A stretch of 64,000 nucleotides of DNA. Source: Hyphodiscus hymeniophilus (lineage: Eukaryota; Ascomycota; Leotiomycetes; Helotiales; Hyphodiscaceae). A program made the position numbers and the translations under genes. Location of the stretch: assembly GCA_016508695.1 (NCBI GenBank), contig VNKQ01000008.1:248001-312000 (forward strand), given 5' to 3'. The first letter of the stretch is position 1. Each line of letters opens with the position of its first letter. Below are positions 1 to 10,806 of this stretch, piece by piece. A model generated the notes under the pieces. That model did no database searches, was not told where the DNA came from, and saw only the letters and a program-made list of their open reading frames with translations.

Positions 1-452
1 TACTTGTGACGGCATGGATAGGAGCTGTGATGTTTTATGGGGGTGGCATGGCGTTGTATTGTACATTGGTCTTGCTGCTTCTGGTTTATGAAGAGAATTG
101 AAAGGGATTGATACATGGCATGCCTGTAGAAACATTAACGGCATTTGAGTCATATGCTCCTACCACTATGCATCTTCCTCGTGAATCCCATGTTTGCGGG
201 CTTTCGACAGCCCTCCGGCAATGTCTTCTCAACGATTGGCGTTGGATGGACTTCATTCCCATCACACGCGGCATTACACTTGTACCCTATTCAAACCCCA
301 TTAGGTACTACTCAGGACCTGACCATTCTCAGCTCCTTCCCCCAGTTTTAATCTCCTCGCTATGCAGAAAAGCAAATGGTATCTTCGAACTCCAGTCCCA
401 ATGCCACGCGAATAGCAGTCCCATATAAACCCCTCCATGCCTTCAACATCTC
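1..452. other. left edge, no gene seen
   Basis: Short open frames occur here on both strands but none has a recognisable family or codon pattern. The final third is likely the 3' untranslated region of the minus-strand STEEP1-like gene. Nothing else is seen. Confidence 0.5.
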
Positions 453-1075
453 TCATTCCCAAACCCCTCTGCCCTCCCTCCCAACTTCCATATCCCCCTC
501 CCCAATCTTCCTCCCCTCGACCATGACCCCCGTACTCGAGATGCCATTAGGCAGCAAATAGACCAGCGTCCCCTCAAAGCCCTCCTCCCCTCCCCAGCTC
601 CGGAAACACGACTTTCGGACCCGGCAATCTCGTACCCGATGACCAAGCTACACCGTCCACATCTCCAGAGCGCCCGCTTCTCGAACCCGTCCTCGCGTCT
701 TATGATGGTGACTCTGCTGTCTTTCTGCATCCCGAGTAGGAGGGTGTATCCGGCGGCGGGGAGGGGCCTGTCTTGCGTGTCTTGCTTGGCCTGCATGTCT
801 TTCTCCCCGTCCTCCTGTCCCTCCGATGTTTCCATGGCCTCGGGGTCGACTTCTCGATCGTCAGCATCGTTTGGCCCAGGCGACGGCGGGGAGGAATGGG
901 AATGGGAATGGGAGTGGGAGAAGGAGGGTGCATGTGAGGGAACGGGGAGGATGTATGCGCCGTCAAGTGAAGGTGGTGCGCGGCGGGGGAGGGTGGAAAG
1001 GGTGTGTGTTGAGGCGAGGAGGAGCGAGGTGCAGATGCAGTGATAGGTTTGGATTTTCGGTGGTAGAATGGCCAT
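453..1075 (-). CDS. STEEP1/CXorf56 (UPF0428) family protein, frame broken once
   Basis: The protein starts MAILPPKIQTYHCIC at 1075 and matches the fungal version of the STEEP1 (CXorf56) family: an N-terminal Cys-containing strand (YHCIC), LPRR, a His/Ser repeat tract, then TIIRREDGFEKRALWRCGRC and LVIGYE. The paired CIC and CGRC motifs are the conserved cysteines expected to bind metal. After GYEIAG the frame fails: the next conserved block (FEGTLVYLLPNGISS) lies in another frame around 530-565 and runs to a TGA at 453-455. A G/A-rich run (about 566-595) lies between the blocks; no intron of normal size fits, so a 1-2 base indel is likely, either real or a sequence error. In animals STEEP1 helps STING leave the ER; the fungal role is unknown. 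An upstream open extension to 1336 lacks family similarity. Confidence 0.62.
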
Positions 1076-1319
1076 TTTTGTTCTGTGGTGGAGGAGAAAG
1101 CATAGGTCGAGTTTGCCCTGCGATGTTGGGGTTGGTGATGCAAATGCCGCTACAGTACTCGTTACTGTGGAAAAGGCTGAGGTTGAGGCTGAGGCTGAAT
1201 GACTTTTTGTTTCACCTCCGTACAGTACAACGCGTGACGCACTGAGTCCTTGCCCTAAATCCTTAGAACGAGGTCTGTTTCGCACTTCTGATATCGAACC
1301 TTCGTTGTCTATTCCCCGG

Positions 1320-1814
1320 TCAGGTTCTCTTCTCAAGTGACTCCATCTGCCAATCTTTCAGATCAAAACTTGCTTCTTTCAACTCCTCCATTCCTGCGTT
1401 CCAAACGAAAGTTTTCCCCGGCACCTCCCTTCCATCGTCAAACCTGATACTACAGTCCTGGATTTTGTATCTCTCCGTCTCGTACTGTTGCAAATACTCA
1501 ACTTCTCTCCTCTTCCGTATTTCGCACGCCACTCCATGAGTCGTGCTATTCGGTTTGAAGATTAGAGCAGGATATCGACCCCACATCATCACCTCCCATC
1601 CCTCGATGCTGGCCGGTTGAAGGATTGGTGTTTCCTCCTGCCGGAGTATTTTGCGGAGTTGTTTGGTGTCCATTAAAGAGCCGTAGAGAAAGAAATACTG
1701 TGGGCGGAAGCCAACATCATCGTCAATATTTGGAGACGAATCATACGCCTGCCTGCTTTGACTTGTGCGATCACTCGGGTACCAATCTTCATATCCTCCA
1801 CTTGGCTTATTCAT
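1320..1814 (-). CDS. gamma-glutamylcyclotransferase-like (AIG2/GGACT) protein
   Basis: A single-exon protein of 164 residues. FFLYGSLMD near residues 41-49 is the glycine-bearing YGSL loop that opens the GGCT/AIG2 fold. It is followed by the expected strands (IEGWEVMMWGRYPALIF, HGVACEIRKRREVEYLQQYE). Family members release 5-oxoproline from gamma-glutamyl amines or peptides, or act on related substrates; the substrate here cannot be read from sequence. The Glu in the LQQYE segment is a candidate for the usual catalytic acid. Length fits a stand-alone fungal AIG2-like enzyme. It lies head-to-tail with the STEEP1-like gene, about 245 bp upstream of it on the same strand. Confidence 0.75.
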   Translation of the reverse strand: MNKPSGGYEDWYPSDRTSQSRQAYDSSPNIDDDVGFRPQYFFLYGSLMDTKQLRKILRQEETPILQPASIEGWEVMMWGRYPALIFKPNSTTHGVACEIRKRREVEYLQQYETERYKIQDCSIRFDDGREVPGKTFVWNAGMEELKEASFDLKDWQMESLEKRT

Positions 1815-2315
1815 CTCGATGGTAGCGCATTGATTTTTCCTGTGTCTTTACAATATCTTATCTTTAAGACGCTGCTTCAAGTGAAAGCCTAAAGCCTCTG
1901 AAACCAATTCTTTTGCGTGTGTCTTGATTGCTGGCGGAGTCGTTGCAGTTGAGTTTCTATTTGGAGAAGATGGTTGCAAGAAGATACATTCAAGTGTTTT
2001 GATTTGATCTAGACTTTCAAGGTTTTAATCTGGACTGGGCACGTACTGGAGCTAGCCTCCCAATCTCCGCCTCGAAGATTGGGACCTTAATGATAGTGCG
2101 TGGCCCAGTCTGCCATGTGTCTGGAAATGCTATTAATTCGATAGCACGACCAGGCAAGTGTAAGTTCATATCAGCGAACACCAACTCCCAAGAAGGCTTT
2201 TCGACTCAGCGAGCAGTTTCGCCTACAGCATCACGCCGGGCTCACAGATTGAACCTTCCTCAATCATTCGGCAATACAAATCAAACATTAATGAACCTAT
2301 TCTGACTTTCTCTAG
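1815..2315. other. intergenic, nothing recognised
   Basis: Contains the upstream region of the minus-strand cyclotransferase-like gene. No conserved coding pattern, RNA gene or repeat is seen. Confidence 0.5.
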
Positions 2316-3423
2316 CACCGTCCTATCCTGAAGAATGGATATACTACGTACATGCAGGAGATTGTGGTTCACGATTATTCGTCGCCTCGGATGGGCGGCA
2401 GCCGAAGATTCAACTGCATCCAGATGACATGCTCAGCACATTTCCAGCGGAGATTCTGCTCAACATTGCGTATTAGCTACCATTCTCGTCACCAGCTATC
2501 TTGAGCCTTTGTTCTCGCGGTATCAAATCAAAGCTGGGCATGGAATTTTTGGATGAAATCATTACATTCCCTTACCCAGGGTAGTTCTACAGTGTCTCTC
2601 GCGTGTCTTCACATAGTCACAGTGCACCGTCACTGTATACTGCCAGAAAGAGCGACAGAAGTTTCTTTTGCTAATAAGCCAACATACGCTGCATTGCATC
2701 TTCTATTCTCATTGCCAATAACTTCACCACCTTGACCGGACAACGTGGGCTCATTGGCTGCTATGTCATGTAGAGAGCGAGAAATGTAGGACCTGGTACC
2801 AATCGAATTCCAGTTTCACCGCAGTCCAAATGGCAATGAAGCATCATCGATTAGGCGTCGTGCCGAATAGGCCGCTCGAGAAGTTACGCAGAAAACGGGC
2901 ATGGCATGAAGCAGAATTCACATGTCAACGATCGGTCAACGCTCGAGTAGTTCGCAACGAGCTTTTCGTTCATTCTTAGCATCGAATCGTACTTAGCCGA
3001 AACCGACCGCTCTCTCCGCCAAGGATATTATTTATGAGTGAAATCTGCGATCATTTGTACGCATACAACTCGGAATCAATAAGCAATTCTTTCGGAAGAT
3101 CGCTGCTCCGCAGGATTGAACACCATCAAACTCATCAACATTACAGTCGCTATTTCGGGCGGAAGTCGTGCTGTAGCTGTGCAGCCGAGTATGATTACGT
3201 GATGGGTTTTGCTGACAAGAAATACAGTATTACGATCAACGCTTGGCAATACTTTGGGGAGGCAAACCTCCGTTCGACCCTAGGTGGATGGCACATTTCC
3301 TTCACCGTTGGGACAGAGATTGAAACAAGATGGGAGCAATCGGGCATACCCCGGACCATGATCTGCGATGGATCACAAACGATACTGCAAAATGGCACAG
3401 TGCAAACGAATTGTCTGGTATGA
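2316..3423 (+). pseudogene. decayed F-box-like gene
   Basis: At about 2428-2570 the + strand reads FPAEILLNIAY, a TAG stop at 2474-2476, then LPFSSPAILSLCSRGIKSKLG in the same frame. This is the shape of a fungal F-box (F/L-P-x-E-I-L-x-x-I-A ... L-P-F ... A-x-L-S-L-C). Further on, after more stops and frame changes, 3034-3423 encodes CCSCAAEYDYVMGF...WQYFGE...GGWHISF, which resembles the C-terminal part of Leotiomycete F-box proteins (CxxCATEF ... WxxLG). With an internal stop and no continuous frame, this is read as a relic of one F-box gene. Assignment rests on motif recall only. Confidence 0.45.
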
Positions 3424-4138
3424 TTTAGTATTTCAGTCTGCTATTACCGGCTTCACTTTGTCAGTCAAAAGAAGAGGGGAAACCGGGCTTAATGTGCTGC
3501 ACCCGTTTTGCAGATTCGAATGATTTGTTTGGGATTCGATCCAGCCTCGTTACTGGAACCACGATCATGCGAAGGGATGCTCGCGTCTGCAGGTGCTGAG
3601 GCCTACTGTCGGTGACCTATAATATCTTTCCAACTCGTTGGCATGATGGAGGTGGGGTAACACAAATATCGCACATCTCTTTCCCGCTCCTTGCACCCTC
3701 ATGTGGTGTAACCCCATCGTTTGCGGACAGTAAGTCTATTTTTTATAGCTTGGTCCACAATATCAAACAATGGCCGAAAGCACTCATGTGCAGTTAGGCT
3801 CCAGTGCCTTTGAATGCGGTCACCCAGTATTCTTGATAACACATCGCTAGCCGACACAGCTATTGCAAGCTGCGGCAGCTGAGCTGTGAGTGACAAATTT
3901 CGGATGAAACGTGCTGCCAACAGCATTTGGAGAGAGCATCTCTATCATTGAATTTCATCGCAAACAGCTCGAGGGAACCTCAGCTGTCATCAGACAAGCG
4001 ATACGCAATTCACTGTGACGGTAGCGATTAGGGAAAAAGTGTATTTGCTGGACTGCCCCACGAGCCAGCTTCAAGAATTGTCGAGACACAAACATTCACA
4101 TCTGAATTACCGAATCCTACCAAAGACCAAGCAACGCC
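3424..4138. other. intergenic, possible relic tail
   Basis: No intact gene. The first 150 bases may be the last decayed part of the F-box-like relic. The remainder is taken as the upstream region of the TPR/SET gene starting at 4139. Confidence 0.45.
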
Positions 4139-6452
4139 ATGGACATCCACGATGTCTCCGAAATCCCACAATACATGGAACTCTTGCTCAAGCAGAAAAA
4201 GAGTCTTCAGGATGCCCAACTTTCAAAAGGGAGACGCCCTAAGGAGAAAAAGCAACCAGGTGAATTGATAATGCAGTTCAGATTTCGACTTATGACGAGC
4301 CGTGGAGGTTCAAGGAACCTCGCCCATAGCATACGTTCGACTTTCATCCCGCCTGCCTACACCCCGTGTATCACTCCTCTCTCTGGGTTGAAGAAAGTTA
4401 TGATCGGAAATCTCCAGCTAGAGACACATCATCGGGATACCTACATCCCTCTGAGATCTGTTACTCCGCCAGATAGGATGACTGCTGTCATGGCCATTGT
4501 GGAAGATGAGAAGAAAGACGTCCTCATGCTGCAGCTGTACTATCAACCGGAAGAAAGCGAGCATCCCGCGGAAGAGATCTTACCTGAAGGGACAGTCTTG
4601 ATCGTGAAAGAACCTTATTTGAAGGTCATGGCTGATGGAGATTATGGAATTCGAGTTGATCATCTCTCCGATGTCACTTTTGATGTTCGCAACCTCATTC
4701 CGAATCAGTGGCAGCTGAATGCTGAAAAGGGACACACTCCGGCCAGCACATCGAAGTTGCGAGGTAACGATTGTTTTAATAAGTTCCAGTATTTCAAAGC
4801 TATTGAGCAGTGAGTCTCAAGTCTATGCACCCACTCATGGTAAATCTGACCTCATAGTAGCTACTCCGAAGGCATCATTTGTGCTGAAATGGCAGAAGAG
4901 GCAGACACTCTCAAGCTCAACCGTTCTCTGGCTTATCTCAGGACAAACCAGTTCGATGCTACTCTTTCTGATCTCGAACTTATTTCAGCAACCGAAAAGC
5001 CAACTGAAAAAGCTCTTGTCCGCAAAGCTCGAGCGCTCTATAACCTCCACAGATATCTAGAGTGCACAGAAGTTTACAAGGTCCTCTGTGCTGAATACCC
5101 AAGTAGCATAGCCAGTGCAGAACTGAAACGCACCATCAGCCGAGTGACGGAGCAAGAGACGGGCAAGTACCAGTTCAAAAAGTTGTACACAGAAGCCACC
5201 AAAATCCGACCGCCACATCTGGACCATGCCACCTACATTGGCCCAGTGGAGGTCAGATCATCCAACTCTCGAGGGCGTGGCCTATTCACAACTGCAGAAG
5301 TAAAGGCTGGCGATCTCCTTCTGTGCGAAAAGGCATTTGCGCACGCATATTATGACAGTAGTAAAAAGGACGATAGTCAAATGTCGCTCCTGATTATAGC
5401 TGAAACGGATTCTATGAGTATGGGAACGCAGGTAGATCTCATCGGGATGATTATCCGAAAGCTTCAACGGAATCCGTCTTTGAGCCCAGTCATTACTGAT
5501 CTACATCATGGCTCGTACAAACCGGTCGGAATTTCTGATATCGACGGCACATGTGGTTGATTCGTAAGAGTACACTTATTCTCTCGGATAAAACGACGCT
5601 GACCGTCTTAGATTTCTCATTCAACGTATCATATCTCTGAACTGTTTTGGTTGTCCCCTTTCATCTCGCGAGACATATCTTGATTCCATGAGAGATAGCG
5701 CTATCAACGAGAAGAAAAATGTCGAACTTTACCACTCCTGTGGCGTCTGGCCCAAAGCTTCCTACATCAACCATTGCTGCTATAGTAACGCGCGTCGCTC
5801 GTTCATTGGAGACATGATGATGGTCAGGGCCTCCCAGGACCTAGCACCTAACACAGAGATCACTTTCTGGTATCAGGCTCCACACCTTGATGTTTACAGT
5901 GACCGGCAGAAGAAGTTTCGCAATTGGGGTTTCCAATGTGGCTGCTCGATGTGCCAGGACGATAAGAAAACGGACGATAAAGTTATTGCCCAGCGAAACA
6001 GCTTACGAGCTGAAGCAAAGAAACTCTACCAGTCTCGCAGGAAACTGGATACAGCGAAGCTCGAGAAGGTCTTGGCTTCAATAGCAAGTTCCTATACACA
6101 AGCCCCTTCCAAAGTGCCTCGCCTAGCTATTTGGGATCCGCTTTTGGCCATGGCACAGATTTATACGTCCCAAAATCATTTCACCAAGGTGATTGAGTCC
6201 GCACTGGGTTGCCTAGCCTCGCTGGGCTACGTGATTGAAGGCGGGAAAAGGTCGCCACCGGTGATCAGAAAATGGGGGTTGATGCATGACACACTCACTG
6301 AATGTTGGATGCTCACTTGTGTTGCTTATCACAGTCTACACCAACAGTCCTCTAAGGTCCAAGCATATGAGTACGCCAAAATCTCGTATAGGATTTGTGT
6401 GGGCGAGGATGAGACCTTTGAAGAGACTCACGGGAAACTTGCGGATCTATGA
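4139..6452 (+). CDS. TPR and SET domain protein, frame broken once
   Basis: Three exons: 4139-4809, 4858-5563, 5612-6452 (introns 4810-4857 and 5564-5611, both 48 bp, GTGAGT...TAG and GTAAGA...TAG). The first exon holds a long N-terminal region; a TPR-like stretch (KLRGNDCFNKFQYFKAIEHYSEGI ... LKLNRSLAYLRTNQFDATLSD) spans intron 1. The SET domain opens with NSRGRGLFTTAEVKAGDLLL and closes with INHCCYSNARRSFIGD...EITFWYQ and a post-SET-like CGCSMC. Such SmyD-like fungal proteins are putative lysine methyltransferases. Just before intron 2 the frame is wrong: IDGT is followed by an in-frame TGA at 5558-5560, whereas VVDS, needed to join FLIQRII in exon 3, lies one frame over. A net -2 or +1 indel at about 5549-5553 explains this. 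It could be a true lesion or a sequence error. Confidence 0.75.
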
Positions 6453-7016
6453 TCAGGTGATTTGTAGTAAAGCTAGTAATTGGGTTTGACAACCAGTGGT
6501 GCAATAACTAAACAGCTTGTTCCGAAGCTGATCTTCATATCTTGACTGAACTTCTTGTGTTGAAATGGTTCTGCAGCCTTACCGAATCATGGTCTGAGTA
6601 GACGTAGTGCGGTGCAGTCCTGTTCTTGAAAAAGCAGCTGAGATTCTACATTGTTGCATGATGCGCTCGCCGAGAAGTAAATATTGTGCACCTAACGAGT
6701 GCAGTCGTCTTCTGCCTGGTGGAAGTGGAAGTGTGGCACAAGTTGATCGGGTTCTAGGGTCGGATAATGATGGCTGCAGCTCCTTCCCTTGTCTTGACAT
6801 CAGCCTCATGCATGTATGCAGGTTTCACCTCGCGCTTGTGAATTCTGCCTCGCGCTACAGTATCGTGCTTTCTCGAGTTGAAAAGGCTGCGTGTTTCCCG
6901 TTTTGAGAGAAGAGGACATACCCCTATCACCCTAACGAGCATTTTCTTTTCGCAATCACCCAGGCTTGCCTTACGTCTCTAATTTCTATATCTCTATCGT
7001 TGGATCTTCGGTCATT
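6453..7016. other. intergenic, nothing recognised
   Basis: 3' flank of the SET gene and 5' flank of the HET gene on the same strand. Short open frames on both strands have no recognisable domain. Confidence 0.5.
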
Positions 7017-9023
7017 ATGGCCTCAAATCAATCCCGCACTCGGTTACCCCACAGAAATCCGGTCTCAGACAACGATCTCTTTCAAAAAGAGCAAAGCTCG
7101 ATTGAGTTTCAGTATGAACAGCTGGACCCCTCCGTGGATTGCATGAGACTCTTGGAGTTCGAAGCCATACAGCCCGACGACGGGATTCCACACATCAGAC
7201 TCACCCATGCAACATTCGGCGACAGGCCCAGATATGAGGCACTGTCCTACATGTGGGGTGATCAGGCTGTCAAAAAGAAGATTATTATTCAGGGCCAAGA
7301 CTTCCTGGTTGGGGAATGTCTGTGGGAAGCTCTTGAATATCTGAAGAACCGCCGTAATCAAGACCAAGTTCCACCAATACGCTACTGGATTGATGCTATA
7401 TGCATCAATCAAGCGGATACCCCGGAACGGAATCGACAGCTACGTATTATGCCATATATTTACGAGAGGGCATCAACGACGCTTGTATGGCTCAAACCCA
7501 AAAGAGACTATTATTTCCTGACCTGGCCAACCCTACCAGTCAAGCAAAGCGAGCCAGTAAATCCATTTGCGTCATCTTTCGCCGTAGAGCCAACCGGATA
7601 CGCAATGAGTGGCGATGAGGTAGTGCAATATGAAGAGGAACCCGATGAAAGCTTCGGAAGTTCGAGAGTAAGGAATGCACGCCGCAAAAGGGAAAAGATA
7701 GAAGCAAATCTCGCACACCAAGCAGCACTTCGGACCACAGCCGAGGCCCTGCGGGACATGTATGCCAGTGGGTACTGGGACAGAGTGTGGATAGTTCAGG
7801 AGATTGGGAAAGCTAGCAGAATCCGAGTATGTCTCGGTGATAGGAGGGAGCTAAGCTGGGAAGACTTCTGCGCTGAGCTCAACCTATTGGAGTCACACCT
7901 TGGGAGTACCGGGATGGAGAATCAATTATTGTTGATTCGGGAGCGTGAGGAGAAGTACAATGGTGGTTACACCCTTCCGAAGCTTCTTAAAAGTCACCAG
8001 AATGCCATTTGCCAGGATCCTCGAGACAAGATTTACGGCTTCGTAGGGCTGGCACCAGATGGTCGCAGCTTCCCAATGGATTACAATAAGTCTGTTGTAG
8101 AAGTCTGGTATGACACCATGCTTTTCATGAATGAAGGTGGCAGAGTCCCGAGCTCCGAGATAGTTTCATTCGGCAGGATGGTAAAGGAAATGCTCGGAGG
8201 ATGCTTGGCACCGATACATCAACTTTCCTACGAGTATGCTTCTTGGAAGCGCCCACCTAGCTACAGCGGGGAAAATCTATACAACGCAAACATGTTCAAG
8301 CTTCACGCTTATGTTGCTGGAGTGATCATTGCCAGAGGACCATCGCCGCAAAAGCTCATCTCGAGCCTTAATGACGATGATGAATGGAAGGCTCAGATAC
8401 ATCGAAACTTCCGGAATGACCATGGCAGCGCCTTCCGAGATCATGATTACCTCATACAAATGGCCCTGGTTTCAGAGAATGATGGATGTGGGGTATTGTC
8501 TTTCCCAGGCCTTCACCTCCCTTTCCCCACTGATTCGGGGCTGAGCACTAATTTGAGCACTATGCTCGACCGGCATACAAAAAAGCGCATCAAAGCACAA
8601 GAGAAGTCTGTCGAAGAGCCTACTCGAAAAACATGGACGAAGGACCCATCTCAAGAGTCAACTGGCTCATTCGGGGTGTCTCACTCTGCAGCGTGCTCGT
8701 ATCAGATAGAAAGATGTAGTTCCAGGAAATCGCCATGGAAAGTGGGCTTTGCGACACATGAAGCCCTGGCCGGAGATTTAATTTGTTGGATACCAGAGGC
8801 TAAGAAAGCGGTGGTGATACGCAATGAGGACAACCAGATGAGGATAACAGGGACAGCTACAGCACCTTTGGATCTTTCTCAAGAGGCGAACACGATATCA
8901 ATATATCGTGAACCGAAGGAGAGGGATACCTCGAAATATTTTGACTTGGAGGAGCGGTTTGATCTGAGCGTGAATGCTGAGGTACTTTATATTCTTCTGC
9001 TTGAAGGGAAAGAATTCGAATGA
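7017..9023 (+). CDS. HET-domain protein (heterokaryon incompatibility type)
   Basis: Single-exon protein of 668 residues, starting at MASNQSRT; an in-frame non-ATG extension to 6966 is open but not needed. The HET domain is clear: YEALSYMWGD (about 73-82), YWIDAICINQADTPERNRQL (about 126-145), then VWLKP, and YWDRVWIVQEIGKA with the conserved WxVQE block. An acidic insert of roughly 70 residues separates the CINQ block from the WIVQE block. RDKIYGFVGLA and the DY block that follow are also typical. HET proteins trigger cell death or growth arrest after fusion of unlike hyphae when paired with a partner; most genomic copies have no known partner. Unlike the neighbouring F-box and SET genes, this frame is fully intact. 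No NACHT or NLR partner is adjacent. Confidence 0.9.
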   Translation: MASNQSRTRLPHRNPVSDNDLFQKEQSSIEFQYEQLDPSVDCMRLLEFEAIQPDDGIPHIRLTHATFGDRPRYEALSYMWGDQAVKKKIIIQGQDFLVGECLWEALEYLKNRRNQDQVPPIRYWIDAICINQADTPERNRQLRIMPYIYERASTTLVWLKPKRDYYFLTWPTLPVKQSEPVNPFASSFAVEPTGYAMSGDEVVQYEEEPDESFGSSRVRNARRKREKIEANLAHQAALRTTAEALRDMYASGYWDRVWIVQEIGKASRIRVCLGDRRELSWEDFCAELNLLESHLGSTGMENQLLLIREREEKYNGGYTLPKLLKSHQNAICQDPRDKIYGFVGLAPDGRSFPMDYNKSVVEVWYDTMLFMNEGGRVPSSEIVSFGRMVKEMLGGCLAPIHQLSYEYASWKRPPSYSGENLYNANMFKLHAYVAGVIIARGPSPQKLISSLNDDDEWKAQIHRNFRNDHGSAFRDHDYLIQMALVSENDGCGVLSFPGLHLPFPTDSGLSTNLSTMLDRHTKKRIKAQEKSVEEPTRKTWTKDPSQESTGSFGVSHSAACSYQIERCSSRKSPWKVGFATHEALAGDLICWIPEAKKAVVIRNEDNQMRITGTATAPLDLSQEANTISIYREPKERDTSKYFDLEERFDLSVNAEVLYILLLEGKEFE

Positions 9024-9288
9024 GCTTGAAAATAATAAATTTCTGAGACCCAAAGACGTATATATGATGGCCAATTGTGATGTCTCACGAAAACTTCTTT
9101 AACGGGGCCCTCTCTGGGTCATAACTCATGAATCAATTCCTAATGCTACAGCGCCAACTCATCTATCAGCGTCTAAGGTGAACGACTTCTAGAAATCTAT
9201 ACCATATACCAACCTATATAACCTTATCTCTTAATCCATTTCCAGAGCCATTCTCGACCTTCTCATTGGACATCATCTGGATCTTTCA

Positions 9289-10806
9289 TCACACATGAAG
9301 CAACAACCCAGCCACCACAACCAAAACCCACATGCCATAAGCCACCGTATCAAGCCTGCCACCACCACTAACCCCATCACAAACGCCAGCATCGATACTG
9401 CTTAGATTCTTCGGGATCACTCCCGCCGCCACAGCATCAGAATAGCTCCACCGATAATCCCCCAACTGCGTCTTCCACGTCCAGAAAATCCACCCGTTAG
9501 TGGACTTTTCGTATCCCGTGACTTGAGCTGCGAACCATTGCGTGTAGAAATCGACATTCCCGCTTGTCTCCCATGTATTGCTTTGCTCGACATCATCTGG
9601 TGGAGAGAGGCTGAACTCGCCGACGATGGTGGGCGTTTCGGCATCGCTGCTCCGGTTGTTGCTGCAGGAATTGCTGATGTAGGAGGACTTTTTGACTGTA
9701 ACTGTGTCGTCTAATTTGAGGTAGCTGGATCTATTTAGCATCCAAATGAAAGACGAACTCATGTTTGGCTTACCGGTGGTCATCGTAGGCCATGAAATAA
9801 GTGTCCGAGAGATTCTGGTTGGGGTCTCCGGACCCCCAGAGTTTGTTCATAACTTGGATGTGGAGAGAGTTGTTCTGGGTGATGTTCAAAGAAGACTCCA
9901 CATTACGTATAGCCTATCATGATCAGCTGTCTGTGCTTTGAGAGTGGTGCATGATGAACATTACAGCGTAAGCCTCAGGGTAGTAAATGTCTCTCATCGA
10001 CAGAGTTTGATTGGTAGTGTTCTGCAATGGTTCATTCACGATACCGATCATACCAACATTTCGAAACTCATTGACAGTGTACGTTAAATTCGCGAGCCAT
10101 GAAACGAACTTGATTCCACGCTGATATTGAAAGTTAATGTAAAAGCCAGGAGACTTAGCATTCTATTGGATTGTTAGTACACAAATCTGACAATTTGAGC
10201 CACGAAGACCAAGCAGAAATTTTCGGGCAGACTCACCTGGCCTGTCGAGACGCTGTCTGCTGTCTGAGCTCCCGGAGCTCCATGCATATCGATGACAATG
10301 AACATGCCTGCATCACTCGCCCAGCCGCAGACCCTTTGCAAATACTCCAGACCGCCTTGAGGAAAGTGCTCGCTCGAATACACGAGTGATTCCATCATCC
10401 AATACCCTACTGGTATTCTTATTGTATTCAGTCCATAACTCTGCATCGTCTGGATGTCACTCTGGACGATCCAAGTATCCCAGTGCTCAGCGAAAGAGGA
10501 GTTAGTCTTGGCTTGGCCGAGTTTTAAAACACAGTCAAATTCAGTGTCCGATTTCCCACATCCCATTCCTGTCCATTCTGTTTGCGCAATCCATGGCTCG
10601 AAGACGAAAAGAGAACCCAAGTTGACGCCCCGAATTTTGGTCGAGGGGAGCGCTATCGATCGTCGTTGGGCGGAGCCGTGGGGTTGAGAGGGACTGAAGA
10701 GGTTCCTCCCATCAATTCCTCGAATCTGCTTGTGTTCTCCAGGAAACCAGCAGAATACAGGAGCAAGAAGCCATCCGAAAAGTGCTGTGTATGCAATCAC
10801 GTGCAT
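9289..10806 (-). CDS. GH5 exo-1,3-beta-glucanase, probably GPI-anchored
   Basis: Four exons on the minus strand: 10237-10806, 9965-10162, 9774-9913, 9289-9730 (introns 74, 51 and 43 bp), 449 residues. A signal peptide (residues 1-19, ending VFC) is followed by IRGVNLGSLFVFEPWI, NTIRIPVGYW and FIVIDMHGAPGAQ, typical of fungal GH5 glucan 1,3-beta-glucosidases. GIVNEP carries the acid/base Glu (about residue 234), and TIVGEFS the nucleophile Glu (about 341). The last 18 residues are hydrophobic (VAYGMWVLVVVAGLLLHV) after a Gly/Ser-rich stretch, as in GPI-anchor signals, so a wall or membrane-bound enzyme remodelling beta-1,3-glucan is inferred. Several N-x-S/T sites are present. Confidence 0.88.

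Noticed and set aside
443..452. End of the longer uninterrupted frame of the STEEP1-like gene
   Set aside because: The family's C-terminal block is in a different frame ending at 453, so the longer tail after GYEIAG is judged out of frame.
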